64,000 nt of DNA from Anas platyrhynchos (lineage: Eukaryota > Chordata > Aves > Anseriformes > Anatidae). Made by a program: the position numbers and the translations under genes. The stretch's first letter is position 1. Each line of letters opens with the position of its first letter. Under the pieces are notes generated by a model, which saw only the letters and a list, made by a program, of their open reading frames with translations, did no database searches and was not told the origin of the DNA. Shown one piece after another: positions 35,227-47,700 of the stretch. The stretch spans positions 6,101,501 to 6,165,500 of the forward strand of contig NC_092613.1 of NCBI RefSeq assembly GCF_047663525.1, given 5' to 3'.

Positions 35227-36162
35227 ACGAAGCAGCACAAAGCCTTGGGTTTATTCACAGAATTTTGCTGAACCGGGCTTAGAAATGATCCATTTGTAAC
35301 CGGTTGCTGAAGCTGGGTACACACGGGATTGCTCAGTTGAAAGCTGCTGAAAGGATGAGACACATGGATGCACAAACCTTCCCTGAAAAAATAACCACAC
35401 TTTTCCAGTAGTGCAGCATCACGATTCAGCTATTAGTAAGCAAATGTAGTGGAAAGCTGTAGTATATTTTCTTTGTCTAAATTGCTCTATTTTTAAACAA
35501 TGAATGACTCTAAACCCAAATACAGGAAACAGATTCTCTCATGGCAACAGATCCAGTGCCACAGCCAGCAATGGGCTTTGAGATACGGGAGCATGACACT
35601 TCCTTCTAGAGTTTTAACTTCAACAACTCACATAAATAGTTGCATATAAAATGTTAATTACTGCCCATGCTTATAAGGTCCAAATCAGCAAAGTGGTAAA
35701 GCATCTGATGAATTTTACAGATTACACATATTTTGATCAAGTTACTGAATTCTGATATCATAGTGATATGTACAAACATCCACTATGGATTATGGATAAA
35801 TCCCAAAATTCAGCTAAGATTCTCATCTTAATCCCATGAGTTGGGCCCAGAGGTGCTGAATATGATATAAAAATGGCTTTAATTTGTTGATATTAAGATT
35901 GGAAGAAGCACCAGCTTAGGTACTGCGTGGCATGGAAAAAAAGGAATGTGGAAAGGCAGAGATGTCCATGAATCATATCATGTAAATGTAAACTTCATCT
36001 TGCCTGTGGGTTCTTGTCCAGTTCTGAGGACAGAGAGATGGAGAGAAGAGAGGGGAGAGAAGAAGGAACTTCTGTTGCCTGGTCTGATGTGGCTACAGGA
36101 CATCAGGCTCTTTCCAACTGTATCTGAGATTATTTTGTCTCTCTATTGCAAATTATCTAAAA

Positions 36163-36168
36163 AATAAA
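36163..36168 (+). terminator. Possible poly(A) signal
   Basis: AATAAA about 940 bases after the stop codon of the inhibitory TREM gene, in A-rich sequence. It is the first AATAAA noticed downstream. Confidence 0.3.
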
Positions 36169-39100
36169 ATTAAAATAACATAAAATAATAGCTAACAAAA
36201 TCATTTTTTTTCCTTCCTAAACAGGCTTAGATGATTGCATTCTTCACTTCCTATACTGACTTCCTGTTTTCTCTTCTCGCTAAGTTATTTCTTTTTTTCT
36301 TCCTTCTTCCTCACCACTGCCTTCACTAACTGCCTAATGACTTACTGACTGATACCCTTATGTTTTGGGTCATTTCTGAGACAGCAAAAGCATTTGTGTG
36401 GGCACCATACCATTAAGGTCTGAATTATACACACCATGAAAGACAAATAATTAATATAATAAGCTTCAATATATAAATTCTATTCCTTCCTTACGTCTTT
36501 GATTCTTTGAATGCAATTAAACTTTTTATGCATAAATTCTTCACCTAGGCAATGAATAAAGGCCCTGAAGGCCTCAGATCTTAAAAACATAGAAGTTAAA
36601 TAACTAAGTCATGATAGCAAGGCTTATTGGTACACACTTCTGGTCTACAAAGCCGTAGATAATCTGATATCATATGGTGAAATTGAGGGTATTTCTAGGT
36701 ATAGTTTATCTCTACAGATTGCACCAGTCCTCTGTCATGAAACACAAATACGTAACTGGCTGTTTTAAAACAAAGACACAAGAAATATTCACAAATCTTT
36801 CCAAATTTGTAACATCTTACAGGTGTAAATGAAGGAGACTTGCTAGTAACTTGACCTGCCTTCAACAAAGGCAGCATTGTTGGAACAGCTAATTTAGGTT
36901 GGCACATTTGGTAGTTATGTTAGTTAGCATCAGCAGCACACTAATCCACTTCTGCTAGTCAGCTGTTGAATTCAGGAGCACTCTGAGTTGTGTACAAGCA
37001 GCCTCTGGACATCTGGGACATTACAAACCTGAATGCGTCTTCAAATAAGCCTGCCAGAAGCATCTACTCAGTGAACCGGCTCTGTATTAGCTGCTGAATA
37101 GTGATGTAGAGTTGCACGTGGCTAGTGTCTCTCATATCCTCCCAGCTTATCTTTCATTTGACAGCAGCAGGAAATAAATTTGCAACATTCTAGGAACTGG
37201 GCATATGAGATAGGTAGGGCACAGTGGACAGGATGTAAAAGGACAGGAGTTTTTTTCTAAGACTGACGCTATCAGTCAATACTTTCCACTCCAGTGCCTC
37301 CAGACATCGCCTCTGTCCTTTTCCAGGAGGTCTAGCTAAAACTCTTACCAAATCTACACATTCTCTGCAGCCTATCCTGAAATATTTGTTTCTTCTTTGT
37401 CCACTTCAACAGCAGTAAACACTAAGGGGACTGTTTTCATCTCGAATAGGTAGTAAAAGTATATCCATGTGACTAACGGCTAGGCAGCTTCATCTGCTCA
37501 CTGCAAAGGGCTCTTGCCCTAAGTGGACTATCAGAACAGAGCAATCATATAATAAATTATACTCTAGAGATTCTGCTACAGTCATCATAGTACGATGCCA
37601 CCTAAGTGCCTTCCAGCAGCAGTTTTGCGAATTGAGTAAAATTTGCCATATGCATGAGAAACCACAGAGATTTGAGCAAAAGACATGAAAAGCATAATGT
37701 TTTATTAGCTACTAGATAAACCATCCAGTTCTGCTCCACATCCTGAAAGACCCACAGATAAATAAATAAATAAATTCATAAATAAATAAAAAATAAAAAT
37801 AAATGGGAAAGCAAACTGAATTTTGTATTATATTGCTTGGGTGCAAAAATAGAGAAATCAAGGAGTTTCCTGCTAGACAAATTTAAGTTGGCTCCTTCAT
37901 ACTTTTCCTTTTCCTCTGGAAATCATGGAAACACAAGAACACTTTTGGAACGTTTGTCTCTAGCTCCTCAAAATACAAGGAATCAGCAATGTGTTCTTGC
38001 ATGAGAAACCTAAAGAACAGAGAAAATCCAACACTTAACCACTTCAAGTTAGTCGTACAAAGTTTTATTCATTCTATTCACTCTAGAATACCTGTTAGAT
38101 TGTTCTCTACTTCATGCCTTACTTCTCTCTCATCCCCAGCAACTGCAAAATATAGAATACCAGAAAGGAAAGATAAGCAACAAAAAACAGGATCCTGGCA
38201 ACCATGATTAGCCCAAGATTAGCAGATATAGGAACTTCTCTCCAAAGCGAAAGACTGCTTTAAATTAGTCTGCTCCTGTTCTTGTTAGGAAACTGAAAAG
38301 AATTTCAAATTAAGAATAAAGCAAAAAGCTGTAAAAATCAATATCTGAGTGGCTTTGTAATCAGATAACCTATTACGTGCTACGGGCATTCCCTCCAGGC
38401 CTATGGTGTCTGCTTATTCCCTTGGGCCACTGCCCTTCATGCTCTTCTGCATTCATGAATCTTCAGCTGCGATGTCCTTGAGGATTTATTCTGCTCTATT
38501 TACCAACAATCACACTTCTAGTATTTCTGCATTTCATCGTGATTGCAGAGCTGCCAGCAATGCAGTGTCAGAAAGCAGGCCAGCTTTCTTCAGGACCAAA
38601 ATGAGTGCCAGCCTGTGAGGGCTTCACAGAACCCAACCGGGACCAAGCTAAGAGACCAGATCCTGTTTAATTATCAGAGGGGAAATAAATAAATAAATAA
38701 AGGATTTTTCAGAAGAAAACTCCAAAACAGGAGGACTGCTGTTCAGGGTGCTCTGAACTGCCTGTTGGAGGCAATTCTCCCCTACCTCACCTATGTGGAC
38801 ACCCCCCCCCCCCCCCTCCAATTTAGACAATTAACACAGGCAGTATGACTACACCCCATTCTAACCAGCATTTGAAGTACACCAATTTGGCCAAAAAAAA
38901 AAAAAAAAAAAGGTAATGGCATGATACTAGAGGGTTTGGGAACAAGAATAAACCACCTTCCTGGAACGTAACCAGGACTATAAAGGAATGAATGCCTGGG
39001 AAAGAACAGCATTTGGGTAACATGAAGGTAGACGGTCATCTCTTACACTTATGCAACCCTGAACGAATTCCATCACTGCACCCGCTGGACAATCCCTTCT

Positions 39101-39590
39101 GCATTAACACTGGATTCTTCTGCACAACCTTTCAGGGATAATTACCCAAGGTGTACAATGACTCCTGCAACAAGCATGAAAGAGGCTGAAATGTCACCCT
39201 GAGCATTATGCCAATGGACACCCAGGAAATGGCCAGCTAAGGAAGCGGGATGGTGTGACTTCTGGGCACATTTCCCTTTATTTTGTTTGCATCAAAAATT
39301 ACCATTCTCATTAGCGTGCACCTTTGCTCACAACCCAGAGCTTCACCTAACGCTTGAAGCGCACACAAAAGGCACACTGGCCAGGGCAAGGCAGCCTTCC
39401 TTCCCTTCTCCAGACCAGCGAGGCCACTCCAGGAAGGTCTCAGCATCTTCCCCAGCCCCATGGCTGAGGGCTGGGCCTGCCCTCCATGCCGCCTGCAGCC
39501 CTCCCTCACACAACCCCCTGCCTCCCCACAGGCCGCCCCACAGTCGCCATCTTGAGGCTGCCTCAGCCCGTGAGGGAAAGGTGGGACAAG
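36169..39590. other. Gene-poor stretch
   Basis: AT-rich, with AAAT microsatellites near 37,755-37,803 and 38,688-38,700, a poly-C run near 38,803-38,817 and a poly-A run near 38,895-38,911. Short open frames have no splice context or recognisable domain. No gene is seen. Confidence 0.55.
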
Positions 39591-39603
39591 ATGGTGACGT
39601 GAG

Positions 39604-39681
39604 GAAAACAGACTCCACAACCTGTAATCAGACTCCACAACCTGTACACAAACTCCACAATCTATAAACAGACCCCACAAC
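39604..39681 (+). repeat. Tandem repeat, about 20-bp unit, four copies
   Basis: Four imperfect copies of a unit like AGACTCCACAACCTGTAAAC. It directly adjoins a probable LTR and may be part of it. Confidence 0.75.
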
Positions 39682-40260
39682 CAGTAAAGTTGTAAAGTAG
39701 GTGTGTCTATTCAGCGCTGGGCAGCACTGGGGGTCGCCCCACCACAATCGTTCACCCTGTATTTATACAGAAGGGGTTACACCGGTAAGAAAACGCCGAT
39801 ACATATTCGTAACTTTTCCCTTAAAGGGCGGTTTTATTACAATGAGTTCCGAGAAATCGTTTCCATTGTCTCCGCCTTTAAATCCTCCCAAGTGCACACG
39901 CTCAGTGCCACCTTGTGGTCGTGGGCCGGGGTGTTCGGGATGAAGGCTGCACGTCTTCCTCGCTATGGATTTTTCACTTCAGCCTTAAAACTCACCTAAA
40001 CCCGTTCTTGCTTAGCAGGGAATGTGCTATCTTCCCGTTTTGTCGCTTTTCTTTTCTTGCTAACTAGTGTTCACAATGGCCTGGGCTATAGAAATCCCTT
40101 ATCTTCCAGAGCTATCCTGTCTTGGTCCTGCCCTTGTGATTAGTTTACAATATACATCTGTGTTAGCTAAAACTTGCAAAATCAGCTGGGGTGACCTCTC
40201 CAGACCTGCTATAGTTCTACAGTTAACCCTTTAGCATCTATTACTTACTCCAATCCCCCA
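39682..40260 (-). mobile_element. Probable ERV LTR, antisense
   Basis: The sequence beginning GTAAAGTTGTAAAGTAGGTG and running through CAGCGCTGGGCAGCACTGG resembles, from memory, one end of an avian endogenous-retrovirus LTR read in reverse. The far end is uncertain and no internal genes are seen next to it. It is an old fossil fragment. Confidence 0.4.
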
Positions 40261-40889
40261 TTTTCTAAACCGTTAGTAAATTCTTTTACGTGTTTCTACA
40301 AAATACTTTCTTTTTCTAAGCACTTTCTAAAGTATTTTCCTGATTCTATCTTCTAACGAAGTTGATGCTTTTTCCAGGATTCATAGCCAGTTAGGACATT
40401 CTTACTACAACACATAAAACACTTTAGCAACAGAATAATACAAATAATTGTTTTAGCCAGGTGACATTGGGCAACCATGAGGTTAATTTATCGCACAACT
40501 CTTGGAGTCCCTAAGTAGCTCCATCTTGAAATACTCAATGGAGAACTTTGGTATGTTCCCAAATTTTCTGAATGTTGGTCTCTATTTTCCTATATACAAC
40601 GCTCTTCACAAGTGAGACATACATGTTAGCATCAAAAGTTGCATCAGACATGCTAACTAAAGCTGTAATTACAAAGCGTTGAAGTGTTGAAACGATCTGA
40701 TAAAATTACCGCAGGAACCCAAATCTCAGTCTTATTGCTTGTAACAATGCCTTGGTTCCCTCTTTAGCCTTGTTGGTTAGGTAAGGGAATTCTTCTGGCC
40801 ATCCGGAAAAATGGAGGCTTTCTCTACCACCCAAGCAGAGGTGTCACAGAGCAGCACCCGCACAAGGAGAACCCATGGTGGGAGGCCCA

Positions 40890-40972
40890 GTTCCCTTAGT
40901 CAGGGGGAAATTGGAATAGATGATCTTTCAAGGTCCCTTCCAGTCCCTAACACTGTGTTATTCTGTCTCTAG
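40890..40972 (+). mobile_element. CR1 3' end fragment
   Basis: GGAATAGATGATCTTTCAAG followed by GTCCCTTCCAGTCC, the sense CR1 3' region without the full octamer tail. Confidence 0.65.
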
Positions 40973-41225
40973 CAGCAAACGCTGTGCCTCCACCTACAAG
41001 CAGCTGGTTTGAGAGGCAGACCGAGTTCAAAGAAATAAACAGTGTATTTTCTTCAGTACATTCTGAAGTCGTGAAGGCACAGGAAGTGAGGGCAGAGCTG
41101 TCAGGACGACTTACAGCATAATGGAAGGGAGAAGGTACAGGAGGAGTGGAGGGTAACAGTGGGAGGATTTGGAGGTCTGCGGGAAGACTGGTCCTGGGCC
41201 ATTTTCTTCCTCTTTCATATAAACA

Positions 41226-42370
41226 CAGAATCATTAAGGTTGGAAAAGCCCTCCAGGATCATCCGGTCCAACCATTCCCCTACCACCAATGTCACCTACT
41301 AAGCCATGTCCCCAAGCACCACTTCCAACCTTGCCTTGAACACCCCCAGGGATGGTGACTCCACCACCGCCCTGGGCAACCCCTCCCAATGTCTGACTGC
41401 TCCTTCTGTGAAAAAATGTCTCCTCATTTCCCACCTGAACTTCCCCTGTTGCAACTTGAGGCCATTTCCTCTGGTCCTATCACTGGTTATCTGTGAGAAG
41501 AGGCTGACCCCCAGCTCCCCACACCTTCCTTTCAGGTACTTGTGGAGAGCAATGAGCTCTGCCCTGAGCCTCCTCTTCTCCAGACTAAACAACCCCAGCT
41601 GCCTCAAATGTCAATTTTTAACCTTTCCTGGCACCGAGGTCAGGCTGACAGGCCTGTAATAACCCAGATCCTCCTCATGACCCTTCTTACAGATGGGTGC
41701 CACATTAGCAAGTCTCTAGTCATCCGGGACCTCTCTGGATGACCATGACCACTGATATATGATGGAAAGCAGCCCAACAATCACATCTGCCAGCTCCCTC
41801 AGCACCCTCAGGTGGATCCCATCAGGCCCCATGGACTTGTGACAGCCCAGGTGGAGCAGCAGGTCTTAACTGCTTCCACCTGAACTGCGGGGGGCTTCTT
41901 CTGCTCCCCATCCCAGACTTCCAGGTTGGGAGGCTGAGTACCCCTAGGATAACTGGTCTGGCTATCAAAGACAGATATAAAGAAGGCATTAAGAGCCTCA
42001 GCCTTTTCCCTGTCCTCAGTAGTCATGCTCACCGCCGCATCCAGTAAAGGATGGAGAGTTTCCTTGCCCCTCCTCTTACTGTTAATAGATTTATAAAAAC
42101 ATTTTTTTGTTTTCTTTTACCATAGTGGACAGGCTGAGCTCATGCTGGGCTTCAGCCTTTTTTTCTCCGCATATGCTGGCAATTTCCTTGTTCTCTCCCG
42201 AACTTGCCTGTCCCTTCTACCACTGGACATAAACTTTCTTTTTCTCCTGGAGACTCAGCAAATGTTCCCTGTTCAGCCATGCCAGTCTTCTTCCCCGACA
42301 GCTCATCTTACAGCATGTGGGGACTGCCTCTTCCAGCAGGCTGGAGCCTGCTCCAGCATCCTCAGCTGCT
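41226..42370 (-). mobile_element. CR1 LINE, internally deleted or composite
   Basis: 41226-41606 reads on the minus strand as the CR1 3' end ([26 protein letters not shown]). It is joined directly to 41607-42370, which encodes the N-terminal part of reverse transcriptase (EDREKAEALNAFFISVF, SPWGLMGST) and upstream linker. The central reverse transcriptase is missing. The ends are approximate. Confidence 0.8.
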
Positions 42371-44773
42371 TGTAGCTCTGGAGCTGCTGCTGGACGGTGG
42401 GCGGAGGGGTTAGTGCCAGGTAGCTGCCTGGTTGCTCTGTACCCATCCCTGTTCTCCCCTTTTGTCTTCCCTGTAGCCAAGTGAGAGGCTGAGCTAAGGA
42501 CTTGGATGCTTCCCAAACAATGCTTTTCCGAGCTGGTCACTGGAAATGGATCTAAGTCCCTTACTCCGTGACAAAATCGAAAGGAAAAGTGCCTTAAGTA
42601 GCTTAAGACTGCATTTCATACTGTTCTCTGGCAAGCACACAGTAGAGCATGAACCCTTGTAATCTGCTGTGGTTAACCCATGCTCATGTCTGTAGCACTG
42701 GCTGCCTTTGAATGACATTTTAAATTTAGGGATCAGGTTCTGCATATCTCCATTTTCTTTTCAGCACCTAGGGAAGCACCTTCTATGACGTTTTTCTTAG
42801 GCGGAAGCAAGTCGTCCAGTCCCTTGTGTGACTTCTGACTCTTTCGAAGACCTATTACCAAAGCAAGGACCACTTCCCATTTTTCTCAGTGAGATGTTGT
42901 GTTACACCTCACAACCAAAAGAGGTCAGCATCTTCTCAAAGTGGCGGTGAGCAAGAAGGAAAAGAGGGAGGCGAGTGGTCTTTACCAAAGGGACAATTCT
43001 TGATCAGTGCCTTTAATTTCCCCACCCGTTTCCCTTTTCTGCTCGCAGATTCAATTGAAAAGAGCACAGAGAAAGATCGCTAACCTTTAACTTCCTGTTG
43101 ACTGCTTGTAACCTTCTCTCTACCCATGAGAGCGAACTTGTGGAGTCAAAGAAGGTACTTACAGTGCCAAAACCACTTGTTTTTTTCTTTTCTCTTTTTT
43201 CGTCTTTTTTTTTTTCTTTTTTTTTTCTTTTTTTTTTTTTTCTGACAAATTGTTCTTGGTTTTCTCCCTCAAACACACATGGGAGTTGATCAAAACATCA
43301 CTGATTTTCTTTCAGCGTGGATGGAGTGTTTCGTTGCTGTTCATTTTTTATCCTCTGTCCAAGCGTTCTTCTGTTGCTTGTATTTGTGCATGACTACACA
43401 AATAGTTCTAAAATAATTGCCCTTTGCGTCTCTTGTTTTTGTTAGTTCAACGGCTCCGAAAGTGAAAGCTGTCTGGCAGACAGCCTGCTTATTTTGTCAC
43501 GTTTATATAAAATCTCTCACTGTGGCATTCAGTGGCAACTCAATGCCACTGCAAAAGCTGTATTAAAAGATAGTTTTGATAATCATCTCTGTGTGGTACA
43601 TATGACCAGCAGCTCCTGAGCGATACGGCAGCTTGGCTCTACAGTCCCACAGAGGAGGATGAAGCTCTGCTTTTTACCACAGCTCTTGCTGGGGAGAAGC
43701 AAGTTTCCTTCCCTGTTCATCCACTTCTCCCCCAAGGGAAGGAACTGGGAAGGAACCAGGTGCATCTGCAGCCAGCCCCTGCTGTCTGTGCTGCAGTGCT
43801 TGTTCCCTGGGTAAATGTGTTAGAAAAGGAGGGAGGGAGCACTGCAATTTAGCTTTATCTGCTACAGGCATCACATTTCAGAAACAACACTGAAAAAAAA
43901 AAAACAACAGTGAGGTTTTAAAAAAAAGTTGGCATCAAAACCAGGAACAAGTAGAATGTTGATGTTTTACTACTTGATTTAACTATTATTTCCTCCCTGC
44001 CCGAAGCTGTTGATCTGCTGTTTCCCTCCACGACAAAACATAGCCCGGTGGCCTTCACAGTTTGCTTACAGTGCGAATAAATAACCTGTTGGGAAAGGGT
44101 ATTTTCGTTTCTTCAAAGAGCTAAACTGGGACTGTTGCTCCAAGTAGTACCAACAAAGAAGAGAGCTACTACAGAGGAAACTGCTAAAACCCACTGAGAC
44201 TGCTCCTGCTGGCATTGAACAATGAGCATATCTCGACAGAAAACAAAGTGAAACAACCGCTAATACCAGAATCCTCGGAAACACATTTCATAGGATGTTG
44301 CTTATTTGCAAAACCTAGGTTTGTTTTAATTAGAAATAACAGCATTTCCTACTCATCCTTTTTTTTTCTTTTTTCTTTAACAATTACTCTACAGCCCTTG
44401 TTGTCCTGCAGCCAGCAGGCACCTGCTCCCTGACTTCCCTCCATCTCCACGTGAGGTCCTGGTGTGGCCAAAGGCTCGGTGCAGAGCTGGGCACTGAGGT
44501 GTGGTTTGTCCCTGTCGCTAGCAAGGCTGGAAAAGAAACCACAGCCCGCGTGCTAGCTCTGTGCAAAAGTCTGCCAGTGCAATGGTGCCCTGAGGGAGAA
44601 AAGAAAGGGTTGAAACTGGTGTTTGGTGCTTCTCATGAGTCACAGGCAGGAACGGGTGGGCAGATCCAGCAGAGTCCAGCGTGCTCTGCCCTTTTTCGGG
44701 GCACGGCTCAAGCCAGCACAGCGCTGCTGGCAGAGACCTGCTCAGTTCCAGCTCCGGTGCTCCTGGCTACCCT
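42371..44773. other. Stretch without recognised gene
   Basis: A T-rich pyrimidine tract lies near 43,180-43,242. The part nearest 44,773 should be the DENND2D 3' UTR; a minus-strand ATTAAA lies near 44,325. Nothing else is identified. Confidence 0.5.
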
Positions 44774-47700
44774 TCAGGAGTCCCTCCGGTGCTTCTTCTG
44801 TTCGTGGTATTCTGTTATCTTCTGCTGGAAATACACTGTGGACAAGAAAAGGTCGTGTGCCGTCACCAAACACCGCAAGTGCCAGAGCTGTCGCATCCAC
44901 GCTCCGTTGCTCGTGCACGGAGCTGAGCAGCAGGGTGCGGGGAGGGCCCGGCTGCGTGGCTGCCACCCAGGTGAGGGTGGCATCGAGGCTGTGGCAATTC
45001 CACCCAGCGCTCTCCACCCACCCCAAACGAGCTTTGTCACGCTTGGGTTAGCGTAAGGCTTTAACCCGCGCCATCACTCTGGCTCAGTTTCTGTGTTTCC
45101 TATGCAGCCAGCGAGGAGGAAACAAAGTGGGAGGCCCTGAGATTGTGACCAGCCACAACGGTGACATGGGCTGGGAAGATGATGGGAAAGCTGGGATTGT
45201 GCCATGCCTCTGCTCCACTGGGCAGGTTGCAGGCGGGTTGTAAGGGACCCACCATGGGCTCCAGGTGCTGCCTGTGGCACTGCCCCACATGCCCTCTGCT
45301 GTGCTGCACCCCAGGCCACGACGTCTCTGGCCACCAACAGATGTTTTTGGTGACGTCCTCAACCTCTCTCGCCTCTGTTTGCTCTCATCATCAGCTGGGA
45401 GGAGGCTCGGCTCAGGCTGGTGCCCTCCTGGGCACGAGGAAGCACCAACCCAGCCACCACGGATCCGCGCTGGAGCCGGCGGCAGAGATGAGTCAGGACC
45501 TGCTGGCAGCACAGCTAGGAGCCAGCTCCCAGCTGCTGCCTGAGTGCAAGCCAAATATTTGTGCTGCTACTGGCATGTTTGCCTGAACATTGAGCCCTTG
45601 GTAAGCCTGCCTCAGCCCCAGACAAGATCTAAAATGAGCCTGGGGATGGCTTTTTAATTGCTTGACAGGGCCGGAGAAATGTAAGTATGGAAGGCAAATG
45701 GGTTCCTGGGTGCCTCTCGCTGTCCTGAGCATCCCCAGCCCGCTGCTGCAGCCTGCCCTGGGCACGGGGCATCTTTTTCCCTTAACCAAATGCCCCAGGA
45801 CTTTGCAGAGCTCACCCGACCAGTGAAGAAAGGAGAGATGAGGCCGTTTACCTTCCTGCGGGATCCTGCTCTTCTCTGCATCCTCAATAAATAGGGAGAA
45901 CATGTTGGTCTTCACAAACTTCTTCACAAACTTGCGGTTGGTCTTGGAGGCGATGGCTTTGCAGAAGGCTCGCTCCTGGAAGGTCCCCGGGCCGTTTTTA
46001 CTCCATTTGATGTGCGAGGCGTAGTGTCCAACGATTCGGACGAAGAACTGCACAAAGGCCTCGGAGACGAGCGTGTTCACCTGCTCGGGTGCTGGAAGAG
46101 GACACAGAGCATGAGGGGTGGGGATGGCACTTGTGGACATATGGCAGATGGTCCTATTTTAACCTGGCCAGCTCACAGACTGCGCTTCCATCCCAACAAA
46201 CTGTTATTTGCTTAAAACCTCCCTCTGCCTGTAAGCTAATTTTGATAAAGGAGCACTGGCTGCATTTGCTTTCCAAGGCAGCAGCATCTTTGCAGGCCAA
46301 ATATTGACAAAACCCAATTTTTGCAGCAGAATCACTTGTTCCTGCCCTCACGTTTTGCAGGGCAAGAGAAGGGCCGAGGCATTTCTCTCCTGCGGCTGCA
46401 TTTTGCCCCAGTTTGGGGCAGGAAAACCTCAGGCCAGCTGCCATTAGAAAAGCCATTTCGCTGGGGACTGTGGCCACCCGCGGAGGGCAGCTGCACGTAT
46501 TTTACCACCTGTAACGAGGAGCCCTTACTGTGCACGTTGTTGTTGTTGTTGTGCCTGTTCAGAGACGTCAGCATCTCGTTCTGCAGCTTGATGGGCAAGA
46601 TCTCCTCCTCATCCCCAACCTGGAAAGCAACGGGGCTTTCTGTAGGGCTCATTAATTAATTAGCACGCGGTGATGCTGGGCATGGCGTGCCCACAGACCC
46701 AGGTGCTCTGGCTCATGGGACAGATGCAGTGGGTGGAGAAACCCATTTGTGGGTGTCCTGGTTTCAGCTAGGACAGAGTTAATTTTCCTCCTAGGAGCTG
46801 GTAGGGTGCTGTGTTTGGGGTTTAGAATGAGAAGAATGCTGATAACATGCTGATGTTTTAATTGTTGCAGAGCAGTGCTTACACTAAGCCAAGGACTTTG
46901 CAGCTTCTCGCTCTACCAGTGGGCAGGTTGGGGGTTCAGACCCAGGAGAGCTGACCCAAACTGCCCAAAGGGGTATTCCATAGCTTATGGGGTCATGCTG
47001 AACAGTATATAGGGGTGGCTGTACTTGGGGATAGGCTGGGCATTGGTCAGCGGGTGGTGAGCAATTGTGCACCACTTGTTTTGCACCCATTTTTATTAGT
47101 AGTACTATTATCGTTACTATTGTTCTTTTATTTTCTTTTCTGCCCTAATAAACCGTCTCTATCTCAACCCACAGGCTTCATTTTCCTGTTTCTCTTCCCC
47201 ATCCCAGAGGGGGAAGGGGGAGGGTGAGCGAACAGCTGCGTGGTGCTGAGCTGCCGGCCGGGTTAAACCGCAGCGGGGGGACACCCTGCCGGTCTGACAC
47301 CCAAACGGGAGAGCTGCCAGGCAGCTGGGACCGAGGGGGGACGGGGGGCCCAGCCCAACCCCAGACCCCGTGCAGGGGCACCTACCGCCCGGATGATCTT
47401 CCCTTTGCACAGGTCAACTATCAGAGCCTAAAAGAGAGCAGAGAGAGCGACCGGGTTGAGCAAGCAGACTCACCAAGACATCCCTGGCACCGTGGCCTCC
47501 TCCCACCCATTTTGGGATCAGACCACTGTGTCTGCAGCCCACGAGGGCGGCAGGAGAGGGCTTGGTCCCTCTGTGCTGCAGGCATCTCCCCAGAGGCCGT
47601 GTTTGTCCCAGGCTTGGTGGCTGTCCCCAGCCTCTGCTTCTGCAGGGCTGGGACGATGCCAGCAGCTGATGTCAGCTCCCTGATCCCTTAGAGTCAGGGC

